NCBI GenBank assembly: GCA_031763025.1
Contig: JASSKH010000043.1
Location: 1,198,501 to 1,262,500 of the forward strand
Direction of reading: 5' to 3'
From: Macrocystis pyrifera
Taxonomy: Eukaryota; Sar; Phaeophyceae; Laminariales; Laminariaceae
DNA length: 64,000 nucleotides
In this document: positions 1 through 14,004 of the stretch, piece after piece
How positions within the stretch are numbered: position 1 is the stretch's first letter
How the letters are laid out: every line of letters starts with the position of its first letter
The notes under the pieces: model-generated
Seen by the model: only the letters and a program-made list of their open reading frames with translations
The model's database searches: none
Told to the model about the DNA's origin: nothing
Position numbers and translations under genes: made by a program

Positions 1-2687
1 TGGTCCAACATCTTTCCAATTTGACATCCCCTTAAGTGCTTCCGTCATCTCGTCAATGTATGGTTCATCTCCGAGCGACAGTTTCAGCGGTTGCGATGGT
101 ACACGCTGTTGCTCTTCCAGTGCTTATCTCGCCGTCGACGCGCCCATGTGTAACGCTGTGCCCATGCTCATTTTTCCCCTTCTCAGGCAGGGTGGCCACA
201 TTGTAGGTCGATACCGCCACAAGTGCCTCCTTCTGCGTCTTGCGAGCCTCACGTGCTGCTTTCTGTGCTAACCGACGTGAGGCACATACCCGCCTCCCTT
301 TAAGCTTTTGTCCTATTTCGTTTTTCCATGACGGATGCGGTGGAGAGAGCCACCCGGTGGAGTAATCTCCTCCAGGTAGTATGGAACTTGCGCGAGCTCA
401 CCCACAAACAAAACCGTACGGTAGGAGGCCTTCCCGTCGGAACTGGTCCAGTTACGGTCCACCCTACACGTCGGGGCGTTGGTCCTCAAATGGTTCTATT
501 GTTAATAGTTGTATCGCTCAAACAGTGGTACAAAGGTAACGACAAATTCCACTTACGCGTTTTGCCAGCTTAATTCACTCTGGTATATGAATTGCTGTAG
601 TACCAGTAGTACGACGGAACGATGCTGCCCCCTCCCAGTACATGTGATACAAGTGTGTACCTACAAGAGTACATACCAGGCAGATACGTGGGACGGATGG
701 CCACGAAGTCGCTTCGATTCTTTTTTACGATTCTGATAGAGTGTCGCCTGCTTTTGAAGGATGGGTTCACACATTCCACACACAACAACCAAGCACAGTA
801 CAGTACCATCACAACGAAACATCGATCAGCACAATACAGGCCAAACACCGTGAAGCTTACGGCGCCAAATCCCACAACAACCCAACTGGCGAACAGAGAG
901 CGTTCATACCATGGCTCCCATCCAGGCGAGCGTTGTGACCAGAAAGCTAGGGTTCATCCGGTCGCACGTCGTCGACCTTGGTCGGCGAATAAATATGAGC
1001 TCAGAGTATCCGTATACTTTGCTCCCGCTACTCATTATATACATGCATTCGTGATTAGGTTCAGAGACAGAAAAAAAGTCACATGACACGCTTAAACATG
1101 AAGAGTACGTGTGTTTACATGATCATGAGGGCCGGTCTCGGTATCCGATCCTTCGGGTTCGACTTTTTTACGTTGATTGTGGTCTTACGAGCGCTCCCTT
1201 CGAGTATCGCGGTCGCCACCCCTCGCCGTATCATTTTCCAGTGTCGAACTTGTCGTGGAGGATCGCACGCCCCGAGAGCGCCGATCTTGAACTCGGGGGA
1301 GTTTGTGGATCACCACTTCTCACCAGATAGTGTTCGGTCTCCTGAGCACGACGAGCATCAAATCGCAATCGCATACTGTACCGACTCATATTTGTCCACC
1401 TCCAACTGGATCTTGAGTGCTTGCAATGCTTTTTCACCGGATTGGTTTGTTTGACGGCAATGCGACCCTTGCTATTATTTAGTTGTGTTGTCGATTCCCC
1501 TACATTGTGTTTCCCATGAATGTCTGCATGTCTGTGGGTATGTGTGTCGAGACGTAAGAGGGAGGTATCTATATATTTGTTTTCTCGTATACAATTATGT
1601 CGAATCAGATACTTGACACCCTGGCCCTGCTCCGGGCACCAACGCAGAGGCCTTGTATATGCATACGTATACCTGATGGGTTGGTCCAATGATATCACGT
1701 CGGGCAGCGTTAGCGCATTCCATTAAGCTCAAGACATGATTACCGTTCTACCTCTAAGGTACACGACTGCAAAACACGTTCGGGAACGGCATCCACAGAT
1801 GAAAGCATGCGGATACATAGTCTCCCTCCGGCGTGGAAGATATTTCACACGTCTCGAATTGTGTTTACCAGGCATACTCGTGCACGAGTACGGGACTGGA
1901 TTAGTTGTTCACGAAACAAAAACAACAGTCACACCGGGTACCATTTAAGCATTTTCCTGTCAGAATACTTCAGGGGCCTTGTTTCGGCTACTCTGACACT
2001 TGCCTCTCCCGCCAGAGTTCATCTACGCCGTTAGAAGTGAAAGCAAACAAGTGCCCTCTATCCGTTTTGATTGATTAAGAGCACCCAGTGTTCGGCTGCA
2101 CATTGTTGGGGTCTGTCTCCTGCTTTACGTTCCATAGCTGGATCATGCTACTTAAAATACGCTTCGTGCCCTCATCGAAAGAAGGGTTGTATCCTACTTA
2201 AGCCTTGCAAATAGTGGAGGAGTGGGAGGGGGTTGTGAATCCCTTTGTGCTCCACCCTGTTCTCCGAATGTTCCATCGGATATTGTGGCCTTGTTTATTT
2301 ATAAGCGCCGTTACATGCAACCCTTTCAGAAGGGCTGGTGTTACGGCATCCTCGTTTCCGGCTTGCTTGTTGTGGAGGCATTGCGGTGCTTGTTATTAAC
2401 AGCATGAAACCATAACCACTTTGTTGCATGTTTTTTTCGCCAGAGTCGTTCATCTACGTGGCTGCGGTGAAACCCAATGTATACTCACCCCCACACATTT
2501 GTGAGAGATTGGTAGCATCCAGTGTGAACTTGCGCGATAGAATTATCCGTTACAACAGGAATACTCTTATCCTGTGGGGCAGCTTAGGGTTCGGAACACC
2601 ACACGTTTGAAATGGTAGCAGCAACCTAAGGTCGACGTATTACGTTGCCGGCTTTGAACCCGTACTTATTCTACACGAAATCACCAG
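1..2687. other. No recognised gene; 5' flank/intron of MFS gene
   Basis: Reading frames here are short and resemble no known family. The exon encoding the first membrane segment of the MFS gene that follows should lie upstream on the + strand, but I could not find it here. It may sit beyond the left edge, or this stretch may be its long first intron. No repeat family seen elsewhere in the window has a copy here. Confidence 0.5.
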
Positions 2688-5600
2688 GGTACTACTCAGG
2701 TTTGCTGTCTGGAGCCTTCATGATCGGCCGTTTGTTCTCTTCGCACTTCTGGGGGGTTACAGCCGACCGTTTCGGATGCCTCTTCGTGATGGTGGTCGGC
2801 CTCTTGTCGACCGCGGTTCTGTCCATGGCCTTCGGGTGTTCGACAACATTCACATGGGCTTTTATTTGTAGGTGAGAGGCACAATATTATGAAACGTCAG
2901 ACCAGGTGTGTGAATAATAGCTCAATGGGCCCAGCATGTTCCAACTGTCGGGGGGGAACACTTTAACCAAGGAGTTGCCCCGTACATATTTCCCATGTTG
3001 GGAAATGGACAACAGGACCAAAGAAAGTTTTTTTTGTTCACCGAAGGAGACCCTAAAATACATTATTGGTCGTCTGCTTGAATCGCGCTAAATCTCGTAA
3101 AACGAGATAAATCTGGGGCAGCCTGGTTGTCCGAAACTGTTCCCGCGCCAAGCTGAACCTCGCCGCTCGTTTACGTCATTTTTGTTTATCTATTTGCGGA
3201 CGTTCTCTGACCGGGTGCCTCACGAAGACGTCGCAAATATGTTTTTCTCGAGTGGTCATAGTTGCGAACTTCGAGTAAAAAGTGCGGCTTCAAACACACC
3301 CGGCTGTCTTCTGTGTCTGCCATGTGCAAACGTCCTCCTCCGATAGGTCTGTCGCACATCGCAAATTACCGATTTTGAAAATTCATTTTGTATACCTACA
3401 TTGTGATTGACTTTGTTCACCCTTAACCTGTATTAGCCAAACCGAGAGCACGGCGCCCTAAATCTCTAGGGCAACGTCTCGGAACAGTACATGGGCGAAA
3501 ATCGAAACCATTGCGGCAGAAAGACACCACACGAGCGTTGTTCACTGCCCACCTTCAAAATGTTGGGCTCCCCAGGATTCTGCTCGGACTGCTGAACGGC
3601 ATGGGAATTGCATCGAAAACCCTCGTTTCCGAGGTTTGCGGCAAAGAGCACGAGACCGTGGGCATGAGTGTTATAACAAGTGAGTAGTGCGGGCACGGAA
3701 GGGGTCACATGGTTGTGTGTTTCGTTTTCAGGTCGCACCGCAAGCACGAAACCGACAGCATCGCTACCCTGATACCCTCGTGACCTTATACCTGATACCT
3801 TTTAGTCGGTACCGGGTGTGCAGAACGCCGGGTTAGCGCGTTAGGGAAAAAGATCTTCAGATGACTACCTACAACTCATGCTGTTCCTATTTATTACGAA
3901 AATGGTTTTGCGTTCAAAGTTTGAAGTCTAGGACAACGGGGCACGTGCTGTCCGGTGCTAAGGCTCTTCACACGCGTCGGCCTTGGCGAAACCCTGCCAT
4001 CGATACCCCGATGCTTTAGTACCAGGTGTATGCGGTTTACATATCGTGTTCCTACCCGTCCGGCAAAGCTCTACACTGTGCTTTAAACTACGTGACAGGT
4101 GGATCCATGATAGCGCTCCCTTTGCCATTGCTCGCGATAAAAACGTAGCTTTGGGTGTTTTTATGTTTTCTCTGTGCGCGTTGTTGGACTCCTTATGCTA
4201 CAGTGGATAATTTGATCCGAAAAAGGTATGGAAACTTACGCGTGTGGCGCAGGGCTTCATCCGGCTACTTGGAGACAAGCTTGGCTCAATGGTCTGGACT
4301 ACAAGCCCCTGTTTGTTCTTCGAACATGTAGATCGCTATCGACCGCACGACACCCACCCAACAAACGACTAGGCAGCGGCTGGTGCGAGGGTAAGATCTC
4401 GGTGAAATCTGATCTACACTTTAACCCATTTATTAGTTCCCCTGTATTTCCTGCCCCCTTTCCTCGCATGCTATGCTCTCCTTGCGTTTTTTGGTTAACT
4501 GTACAATTACTCTAGCTTCCTGGACGATCGCAGCTGTGTTTGGGCCTGGCCTGGGAGGGCTTTTGTCGGAGCCGGCGAAACACTTCCCTCACACCTTCTC
4601 GAAGCTTGGAATATTCGGAAGGTGCCACTCCGGGGATTGGAATGACGTTGTCCGTCGCTTCACTGACTAGTGCTCAGCAATATTTGACCAATCACGTCGT
4701 CTGCTATTACTGCCTGGGGCTTGGTCATGTGGAGCAAAGGCGTGTGTCGTTGATTGACACTAACTGACTATTACGGGAGTCCATAGTTAACGGGACCTAA
4801 TTTTGTTAGTAAAAATATGTAAATATATAGTTTTCTATGCATACCATAGGTCCTGTTAACTATGTACCCCCGTAATAGTGCTTGGTCAATGCGGAGGCAA
4901 AGCGAAGGACAAGACACGTCTACCCCCCGGAAATGCCTTCCATATTTCGCGTGCCAGCTGCTGATTCTAGCCATATCCCAAGCGTACATGTCGACGCCCG
5001 ACCTAAACCAATAACACTAAAATACACACCGCCCGCGAAAATGTGCCAACGTGAGTTCTGTTGGCTCCCCATTATTTGTTCCACCGGTTGTTCTACCGCC
5101 ACCGTCTACGAGCCCTGGGAAGACGACATACGATGGATCGCTTCTGCCGTTGGGCTTGAGGTATTACGTTCGTGACATGTTTCATCAACTACTCACGTAC
5201 ATCGAGCTGCAAATGTAGCGAAGCAGGTCGGGATCAAAATAATACCTATGTTGTAGTTTACTTGGCTGAGCGGGCAGGCAATATTGCAGGCAACCGTGCG
5301 ATCCACCCAAGTCGTCCCTTGGACGCGCAAAGTATTCTGCCAGTGTCGGTAAAAATTTGAAGCCTACCTTCGGATGCGCTGCGACTAAGCCAACGCATAC
5401 CCTTCAACGCTGGCTGCCTGTGCTGCTGGAAAATCGTTCACAGGCATCCGTACCTTCTGCCCAACGTCGTCGGATCCGGTTTAGCACTGGTCTCGCTCCC
5501 ACTGGTGCTCATTTTTCTCAAGGACGTGCGACCAGTCGAGAGCATCGTGCAGACGTGAGTACCCATAATATCGTATAACCCAGCCGGCATAAAGAGTAGT

Positions 5601-8600
5601 GTGCGCACAGCGCACGCATAGACTCGGCGCAGGCGCCTGGGCAGGTTCTCTGCTACAAGCCGGAAGGGATTTCTGTGGTTTCCTTTGCCCGTTTTACATC
5701 TGATACCGACCGGTCCTTGCAGTCTTGCATCCTATCAATCGCTACACAACGCATCCACGCATGATTTTAGTCTGCAACCGCTTCAACTCAAGCGCTGGCG
5801 TTCTTCAGGGGGAAGAGAGTTGTATAGTTCAGAATGCAAAGAAGGACGCGCGAGCACGGTCTGTTTCAGAGCGCGCGAAAGGTGTTTAGACGGAAGAGTG
5901 CTACTGTAGCTGTGCTTCTTTGAGCACTCATTCAACTGCCGGCGGATCGTCGTTACTCGTATTGCTTTGTTTCCCACCACCGCAAGTGCATCGTGAGTGA
6001 CGCAGGTCTCATTTTCAGTTAACTTACAGAGCAAGCGACACATCAACACTACCTGGGGGCACCGGATTGCCATCGTCCGTGGAGCACTCCAAACGTTAGA
6101 GCTGCACTAACGCAAGCTCACTAGCTGTACGGTTGAGATTGGTCTTGCTAACAATATCCCAAGAACGACCATGTTTAATACCAGTACATAGAACAAAACG
6201 AAATGAGAACCAAAGTGTTAAAAAGTATCTCCGAAGGAATGCGTTGTTACATCCAAGTGACTACGGTAAATAATGTAACAAACGAGTACGCTCCCCTTCC
6301 CACCACCCGCACCCGTTCGCTCCTTACTTCGTTCTGGCATCCTTCGCAAGCATAAAGACGGCGCTGTGCCCCCCGTTCAACGACGCGACTTACGCCAACC
6401 TCGACAGCGGCGGCAGTAAAGCAAGCCTCGCCGCAGCTACGGCGTCGTCGTCCGTGCTGGTACAGAAGTATCTAGGTTCAACTAAAACATCGAGGGTGCA
6501 GACAGAAACAGACAACCTGATCGATTCGCCGAAACGACCGGCCCAGGCTACGGGCGACCTCGTGTGTGATGGACTGGATGGCGCCAAGCAGACGAGCTTG
6601 CTGGCGCAACCGGACATCCGCAAGCTCGTGGTCATGGACGGAATATATTCGGTGTGAAATATTCTCCATTGTTTGTGTCGTGTATCGAGACTGAGTGTAG
6701 CATGCACGACGTAGGGACGTTGGTAATTCAAGGGTTTGGGTCGCACGGCATTAGAGCTAATAAAGATCACCGCTTCGCGTGTAAGAAATGACCGTTTGTG
6801 TGACAAACTGCACATGGTAGACTTCCGTTTCTCATCGCTATTCTCGGTGGGTTGAGTCCGTTTCAAATAGGCAGGCGTGCAACAGGAAGATCATCCTTTG
6901 TGCGAAAATACTATCAGAAGCCCATATATACACGAAGCACAAGACACTAACATCCGAGCACAGCAATATAGTCCAGGCTACAGGTCGGGTCGGGCGAACG
7001 GGTGCAATTTCAGTAGAGTACTCCATAGAAGAAAAATATGTTTCTGGGAATATTCTCCGTACAAAGCGGAAAAAACAAAACATGCCTGTCTTGGCCCTCC
7101 TAATCTCACCCAGACCTCATCCCACCGGGATATGATCGCATTTGGCACCCTGCTCTCAGCCACAAGGTGCAGAAATTTAGTTAGCCCTCCACAGGACGTG
7201 CCGGAGGCCGCGAGCGCGAAGCGTGAACCCCTAATTGCCAGAATTCGTCAAATGGCCATTAATCGTCGGATACAATACAACAAAAAATCGTCACCACATG
7301 TGAATTCAACTCTAGCATCGAAAAAAAGGTGGTGGAAACCATAGACCGTGGAGCTATATCACACACCGCCCCCCAACCCCCTCCAAGTTTTTCATCGTTT
7401 GTTTATAGTCGCAGTACTTGTACATACCAGCAACTGCAGAGCATAGATATATTCCTGGAGTACCATAAAATTCTATAAAGAGGTGAACCCAGCTCTGCGT
7501 TCTAACCAATACCAAAGGTGACACATGCGTTGTTTGCCTGTACATCTCGGCCATTTTTTTTCTCCTTCTCCTACTCTTGTGTGGCGTGCTCTATTGTACG
7601 TGTGGCGTTAAATATGACGTATACGACATGTCGTGGACAATATCCAACCCACAACAGTGTGTAAGCTACTTTCGTCTCCCACCCATACCCTGCTCGTAAA
7701 TCGTTCGCACCAGTTCGTGTACTCTGGATTCGAGGAAGTGTTCACCCTCTGGTCTCTCAGCAGCGTTGGAAACGGGGGGCTGGGTTGGTCCAGCGAGCAA
7801 ATAGGGAAGGTGAGACCAACGCACCCGAGGACGTTTTCTTAAGATGATTTTCGATCGAAATATCTCCTGACTTTCACCAAATCCAACGCGAGATGACACA
7901 CACACCAATTGACAAGAGTCGCTCGAAACGACGAGGTTTATGAGGGACGCGTGTAACGCTCTATAGAGGCAGCACAATCTGGACCAAACTTCGTGACACT
8001 GACACTGGTGGGAGTTCTCAGCGGACGGACTACGCTAAATCGCTTTTTTTTCGATTTTTTTACGTTACATACCTATTGTACGCGATGTGAGTTTTTGTTG
8101 GGTTGAGTGTGCGTTGGTTTTCGAGGCCAGCCCTTGGGTGCGGCATAGAGCCACTTGAGGCAGGAATATCAGAAATAGTACTGCGTGCAGTTGCACCCCT
8201 GCTCTAACATGCGTCGAGGGTGTCGATTTCTGTATGTGTGGTGTTGATGATGATGCAGACAATATGGATAATGACGATGATGACGATTATGAACGATGAT
8301 AATGACGATGATGATGAGGCACTGACGCTGGTTCCCACAGTGTTGCCGATGATGACCATAATGATGCAGGTTACGGCGAAGAACTGCACCAGTTTCTCCG
8401 TCCACCCACGCCCATCCCACCCTTGTCTCCGGCTGTCTACCATCTGGCAGACATACCTTGCAAGCGGACTGATGGTGCTGGCCTTCGAATTAATTGCCGT
8501 TCCAAACCTCACCCCACGATTAGGCGTCAGGGTGTCTCAGAGGTTGGGATCGGTCTTCGAGGTCCCTGTGTACGTCTTGATTCCTCTGGTTTCTCGCGTC

Positions 8601-9442
8601 AATGGAGCTGAGTTCCCCGTCACTACTGCGGCGATACTCCTTCTGTTTGCCTGCTACGTCACCTCGAACTCGGTGAGTGCCTTGACGCTGACGATACGGG
8701 TAGAAAACAACGCACGAACGCCGCGACAACGGCTGTGCTGGGTAACGTTGTTCGGTAGACTCAAGCAAGCGATGTGCTGATTTTGCTGATGCTGCCTCCG
8801 TTTCACGGGAGGCGATCCTATCGAAACCAATGTCCCAATTGTGTTCCAGAGCGCTGTCCTATCGCAGTGACGGAGCGCAGATGGGTGTGACCCTCACGTC
8901 GATCAGAAACGGAATCTGTGATCATTCAGAGGACCCCCTTCGAACCTAATGCGCCCTTTAACGACAGCGCAGAACGCACACGCAAGCACGAGGGGGGTCA
9001 CGCAGGCACCAAGGGCGTTTACGTTGCAGGTTTGTGTATCACCGTGAGCTGGTTCCAGCCTAAAATGTATTACAATCCTCTGATCTCCTGCCCTCCATCC
9101 TCTGACTTTGTTGTGATTCGTTTTTCTCCTTCGTGCCAGTTTTTTGTGGGTCTGTCATTGACCCTGAACAACGCCACGGGGTCGGACCGCCGCGGAGAGA
9201 TGAATGGCATTTCGGCGACAGTGGCCGCTCTTGCGAGGGCTCTCTCCCCTGTCCTGTGTTCGTCCCTGTTCGCGTTTTCCATCGAAGGGCATCACCCATT
9301 CCCCTTTGACTACCGCCTCGTGTTTTACCTCACGGCTTCGATGCGACTGACCGTGGCCTGCATGGCATGGAACACGATAGGAGGTAATACTGAGTGCGTG
9401 GAGAAAGTCGAAGTTGGGACCTCGGAAACCAGCGAGTCGTGA
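2688..9442 (+). CDS. ZIFL-like MFS transporter, 5'-partial, eight exons
   Basis: Membrane transporter of the major facilitator superfamily, closest by pattern to plant/fungal zinc-induced-facilitator-like (ZIFL) proteins. Exons: 2688-2871, 3576-3679, 4516-4621, 5444-5554, 6351-6651, 7714-7809, 8451-8672 and 9140-9442 (TGA). All junction phases agree, giving about 474 residues. Recognisable blocks in order: GYYSGLLSGAFMIGR (TM2), an altered motif A GVTADRFGCL, SEVCGKEHETVGMSV (TM4-5 loop), FGPGLGGLLSEPA (TM5), RHPYLLPNVVGSGLAL (TM6), a long Ser-rich central loop, FVYSGFEEVFTLWSL, RLGVRVSQRLG, and a C-terminal NGISATVAALARALSP segment typical of the family's TM11. Donors are GTGAG-like except GTGCCA and GTGTGA. 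Family members export metals, organic anions or drugs; the substrate here is unknown. The TM1 exon is missing from the window. It should end in phase 1, as the exon at 61630 does. Confidence 0.9.
4769..4877. mobile_element. Family A MITE, copy 1
   Basis: About 109 bp with near-palindromic ends: left TATTACGGGAGTCCATAGTT, right the complement of TATTACGGGGGTACATAGTT. The core contains the family motif gttagtaaaaatatgtaaat. It lies in an MFS-gene intron. There is no coding capacity. A TA target duplication would fit the outer TA...TA, but the palindromic ends make this ambiguous. Confidence 0.85.
8234..8325. repeat. GAT/ATG-type microsatellite in MFS intron
   Basis: Degenerate GAT/GAC/AAT trinucleotide tract (gatgatgatg, gacgatgatgacgat and similar) in the intron before the seventh exon of the MFS gene. 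It is open in one frame, but the exon clearly starts later, at 8451, after a CAG acceptor. Confidence 0.8.
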
Positions 9443-11443
9443 ATATACGAGAAGCTGTAAGGGTTCACAGGGAGTGGAAGGAGGCGTTTAAGCCATTTAC
9501 GGGAGGTCGTTTTTGAACCGCTTTCCATCGTTAATTTCGACTGGTTGGCGCGGAGGAAAGGGGGGGCGACACGCTTGACACATGGACCTGACATCAGACG
9601 AAGGAGATCTGTGGCGGCCGTATTACCCGTCGTGCTCTTTATAAGCCTTAATTTGCAAAGTCGAAATTTAAAACACAACAATCTTTGCTCACGATCAAAG
9701 CTTTAGGGGTTAGTCCATTAGTGAGAAATCGAGGTATTCGTCCGTGATCTAAACCGGTCCCTAGTAGGCTAGCAGGGGTGCCTGCTCTATCGCGCGTATG
9801 ATAGAGCAGCACGCTACCAACGCCACAGGAACTGGTAGAGCAGAACCGGAGATATTACGAGAAGACGAGCGATGAATAAACGAAGGCGAACATACACGCG
9901 AAAAACAAGAAATTCAGTTGCTATCGACAAGTTAGTGTATAACACACCAACAAGGTCATTCTCACGCACAACGTCCAGCCTGGACTCGCTTTTATGTTTA
10001 ATGTTGCGTGTCCTGCACCTTATTGCATGTGCTTGTGTGAAAGAATGTTGCTGAAACATCGCAGAAGTCATCAGCAGACCTACTTCGAGGTGTGCATGCA
10101 GTGATCGTCGACAATATTCGGGGGGAAAAGAGGAGGTGCATTCAAAGCCTTGCACAATTCCTGATAGGTAGACGGTATTGAGAGCGAGTGAGGGAAAGAT
10201 TCCACGATAGGGGTGGCGGCTTATTTTGGAGAACTCTTTCCTCAAGCGAGGATCTCGTTCGATACATCATCCGAAACATGACTTCTAAGAAACGTTTGCT
10301 CCCGCAGCCCCAACCAGGACTTCTATGCGTTATGTAATCCTCAAACAAATGTAGTTTTATTAAAATATATATTTGCTAATAACCGATATACTTGAGGGGC
10401 TCAACCGTTCAGAAAAAAATAATTTAGAAACTGCAACCCGTACCGTGGGGTGAGGCCTGACTGGTGCGTGCTGTGCTGTTTACGAGCCACAGGTTACACA
10501 TCTGCATCGTGTATACCTACGGGTTTGAACGTATTATTGTACGTTCGGAACATGCGCAGTGGTACATACTCCATGCGACTGTCTTGCCCCACCGAGGGCG
10601 AAGGTTGGGTGTAGACAAAAGGGATACATGTATTTAGTTACCTCCAACTTTCTTGACTTGGACACAACAGGTTATCGAGCCTCGGTCTGCAAAGTACAAA
10701 CACTGGTGGGGCCACGGCCGGCGGCCTCACGTATCCCCGAGCTATGCGACGGTAGATAATCGATTCCCAGTCCGTGATGTAGATAGTTCAAGTCAGAGAG
10801 GTTCGTTATCTGTATGGTCGAGCTTATGTGGCCGAGTGGTAGCTGAACAACCTGCATGATCAAGGGCATGTTTCCGGGGTTGGAACTTCACTCTATAGTT
10901 CCTTCAAAGCATCGCACACCGGCAGATTTGGAGCTTGATGATCGATCGTTGTCCGTCCGACATTCAAAATGTGTTCGGCCTTTATTTCGGACTTCTCTTG
11001 CCAGGAACAACCCAATATTTCAACAACCCAACTTAATATTTCACGGGGTACTCTAACATATAGCTATGGTACGTACATGACACTTTTCAAAAATGCGTTT
11101 TTGGTCATGGGTCACGAAATGAAGCATATTTTTCAGCCGATACCACCGTATTCGTCACGGCAAAGACAAGGGAAATCGATGTTGAGAGCGATACAAAAAT
11201 CGTGTTTCCCTCTATATCTAAGTAGTTACGGGACTATTCGTCAAGAAACCATTCCCCTCCGGGACGTGTCTAGAGTAGTGGTGCAAGAACAAATTGAAAA
11301 CGATACAGTTGTATAACGCTTTGGTTGGGTAGGCGATTGGTTACCCTTTTACCTCTCGCCCCTCGGATCAAGACGTAAACAACAGCATGCGATAATGTAC
11401 CATATAATACGCACGTGATATTTTATTACGCCGCTGTGGAGGC

Positions 11444-11684
11444 GTTCTACGATAGAGGTTCACCACCCATGATTGCCTGAGGCTCCTCACCTGAGAAGCT
11501 CCACATCTCACCCGAAAATTGACGTAAGCGAAAATAAGATGGCAGCCAGATAAATAATCCCGATGGCCCAAGTGCACCTTTACGTCTTTTTCCGAAACAA
11601 GATTGGCATTCCGACGACTTTGGCTCAGGAGCCCCATCATCCAGGAAAACGTTTGAAGCAAATGTGCGACCTCTATAGTAGAAC
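11444..11684. mobile_element. Family B MITE, copy 1
   Basis: 241-bp element bounded by inverted repeats, left GTTCTACGATAGAGGT and right ACCTCTATAGTAGAAC. The internal block tgaggctcctcacctgagaa, followed by a gctccacatct string, is shared with the copies at 21147 and (inverted) 29010. Non-coding; probably a non-autonomous DNA transposon. Confidence 0.8.
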
Positions 11685-12009
11685 GCGTCTTATGCGGGGC
11701 GCAGGGTATAGAGAGCAGGGACATGTGTGCCAACCCATCTCTTTCCCGCTCCATGTCGGAGGTGATATCAATACAGTAAACACATATTTCGTGAAGCGGG
11801 GACATAACTGAAGGGTAGTTTGACCATCCGGTGGTTTGACATGGACAGGAGGAATATGCAGTCGCCCATTGTCGCAGACGGAACGGGTAGCTAGGTGTTT
11901 CTTACGTCGTCGTGCTTTCCTGGTCGCTCGTGTGAGTTCTGCTGTGCGAACCCTGCCTGAGAACGGAATCGCACCAGCACCAGCTGCAGTTCACAGGGGG
12001 TACACAGGC

Positions 12010-12123
12010 AGGGTTGGCGTTTTAATATGCTGCTTCGACACCGAGCTGGCCACAACCCGCATGACTGTCGAAATGGTCAAGGCGACTCGGGCGCTAGCCC
12101 AGAGGGCTGAGCGTCGGGACTAA
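12010..12123 (+). CDS. Possible terminal exon, unknown protein
   Basis: Open frame after a CAG acceptor-like site, ending in TAA. The C-terminal residues are helical and charged (TVEMVKATRALAQRAERRD). No upstream exon could be joined to it and no family is recognised. Composition is exon-like, but the call rests on that alone. Confidence 0.25.
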   Translation, partial: RVGVLICCFDTELATTRMTVEMVKATRALAQRAERRD

Positions 12124-13653
12124 GGGAGTAATTGATGCTCAGGCGTGTATGGTCCTGCTCATGCTACGTGTTGTCTTTGGACTAATTTGGTTCCATTTCC
12201 TGTTGACTTGGCGCGATTGTGCGCAAGCGTTTTTCTTCATGATGACTCCTGGTTGCATATGTATTCTCCTCGAGTTTGACTCTAGGATAAGTACTGCAGT
12301 ACTCGTAGACCACGGCAGGTACGTATTGGAGCGTGTTTTCTGTTGTTTGACCGATAAAACAAGTCTACTGCCCACGATCCGCCAGCGCGCGCAAGTTGTC
12401 GATAGTAACCAGTTAACGGCTGCGCGAGAATCTCGCGACAACGTCCGTTACAGTTGTGTAGTACAGGGTCTATGTACGAGCTGGGCCAGCCAAAACAACC
12501 TTTCTTGCTGCCTCGAATACTGCTGACGTTGTCCTTGTGGTGGGGTCGTGCAGCTCTGTACTGCCGCTGTGTTTGTACGTCAACTATCGACAGCAGCAAT
12601 CGACGCCCATACGAGGCCACGAAAGAAGGTTCGAGGATGATCACGAAACAATAAATGCGGACTACAGCACACCACTGCAGCTTTTGGCACCCTCGTGGAC
12701 TCTCCTCCCGCGGCGTGATGGACATTACGGGCTGAGCTGATTTTCCTTAATTTTAAATTTTGCGCCAGGACGGCAGTTGGGCGTTTGTTAACAGCGCCCC
12801 CCCCCACTTACTGCTCTCTATACATGCTGGTAAAGACACCCGACAACAAGTAGGGCAATCGTGGGGGTCTCTTCTAAGGACAACCTCGAGTATACATTTA
12901 TGTGATGGGAGAACAAACAGCAGTACGATTTGGTACTCTATCCTATTAATGAGAGTCGGTCATCCATCAAGCGCACGAGACCGAGCACAGCAGCAGCAGC
13001 AGCACGTGTCCGACCACTGCCCAGGGACCAAAACAAGAGGAAGGGATTTGTAATCATGGCTGGGGTTAGCCCAGAAGATCCTATGTTGTAGGAACACCGT
13101 TTGTGTGTTACGCGATATTTGGATGTGTAGCTTGTATGTCGGCCATCGAAGTGCATGTATGTGATGGTTTCATGGTTAATTTTCGCGCAGGCTTATCAAG
13201 CGTTAATAAATCTTCGAGTAAAAAAATGGCCAAAAGAAATGTATGTGCACCTCTATTGTAGCTTGTGTCATCTCGTGTCAGAGTTCGGTTTTGGGTGACA
13301 CCCCTCATCACCAGAAGGTGTTGAAACGGCCGGCACTATGTTCGGTGCTTTGAGCTTCACGTCTGTGGTCGTCACGAGATACTCCGCGTAGGTACATTTC
13401 CTACCCGCGTATATACTTTGGAAATATTCTTTCGTTACGCGGTCGACGGCAAGCCTGGTGGCAGTGCTTCGCCCGTTTCGGAGCGGTCATTGGGGATCAG
13501 TAGCCATTCCTCCAACCATGTACTGTCCAATGTACGGATTGTATCCTTTTTTTGCTACCTAGGTCTAGGTCCGTAGGAATCGCACATACGTACCTGTCCA
13601 GAAAACGTTCGAAAAGTTGGGCTACAGTACACACAATATAGTTAAAATTATCG

Positions 13654-14004
13654 TTGTATATCTCGACAGTGGTGTTAATCGTGGCGGTAGCGACGCCGAC
13701 AGGAGGCACAGCAGACACGCAAAAATGGATACGGTGTACTTCTCAGACGTATGTTCCTTTCGGGCCCATACCGTGCTATGCTTCGTACCACAGAAACGAA
13801 GACGACTTTGCGAAAAGCTCTCTCGTATCACCCAAGGAAATCCTCACCGGCTATGTATGTATCAACACAAACATTCAGGTACAAATAACAGCTGGAATTG
13901 CGCGTGTTCTTCGCATGAGTGTGCATGTGACGGTACCGGTCACACCTTTTTCAACGCATGGCTCTTCGCTTGAGCTTGATGTCTCCCTCAAACTTCAGAC
14001 CATG
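13654..14004 (+). CDS. Possible exon, unknown protein
   Basis: An open frame of about 117 codons that could be coding, containing YVPFGPIPCYASYHRNEDDF and a beta-rich tail (MSVHVTVPVTPFSTHG). It can be closed by a donor-like GTGAAC just before its stop. It may belong to the gene model at 14200-15023, but no exon was found that links the phases. No domain is recognised. An overlapping frame (13617-13973) is of similar length, so confidence is low. Confidence 0.25.

Larger units (their letters stand above)
9443..13653. other. Mostly unassigned sequence
   Basis: Apart from a family B element (11444-11684) and a possible terminal exon at 12010-12123, no open frame here resembles a known protein. 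A tRNA-like A-box string (tggccgagtgg) at about 10830 has no convincing partner B-box. A run of C at about 12800 and a short CAG run at 12985-13005 are the only simple repeats. Confidence 0.5.

Noticed and set aside
10829..10905. Possible tRNA beginning with tggccgagtgg
   Set aside because: Only the A-box fits; the expected B-box differs at several positions and no cloverleaf closes.
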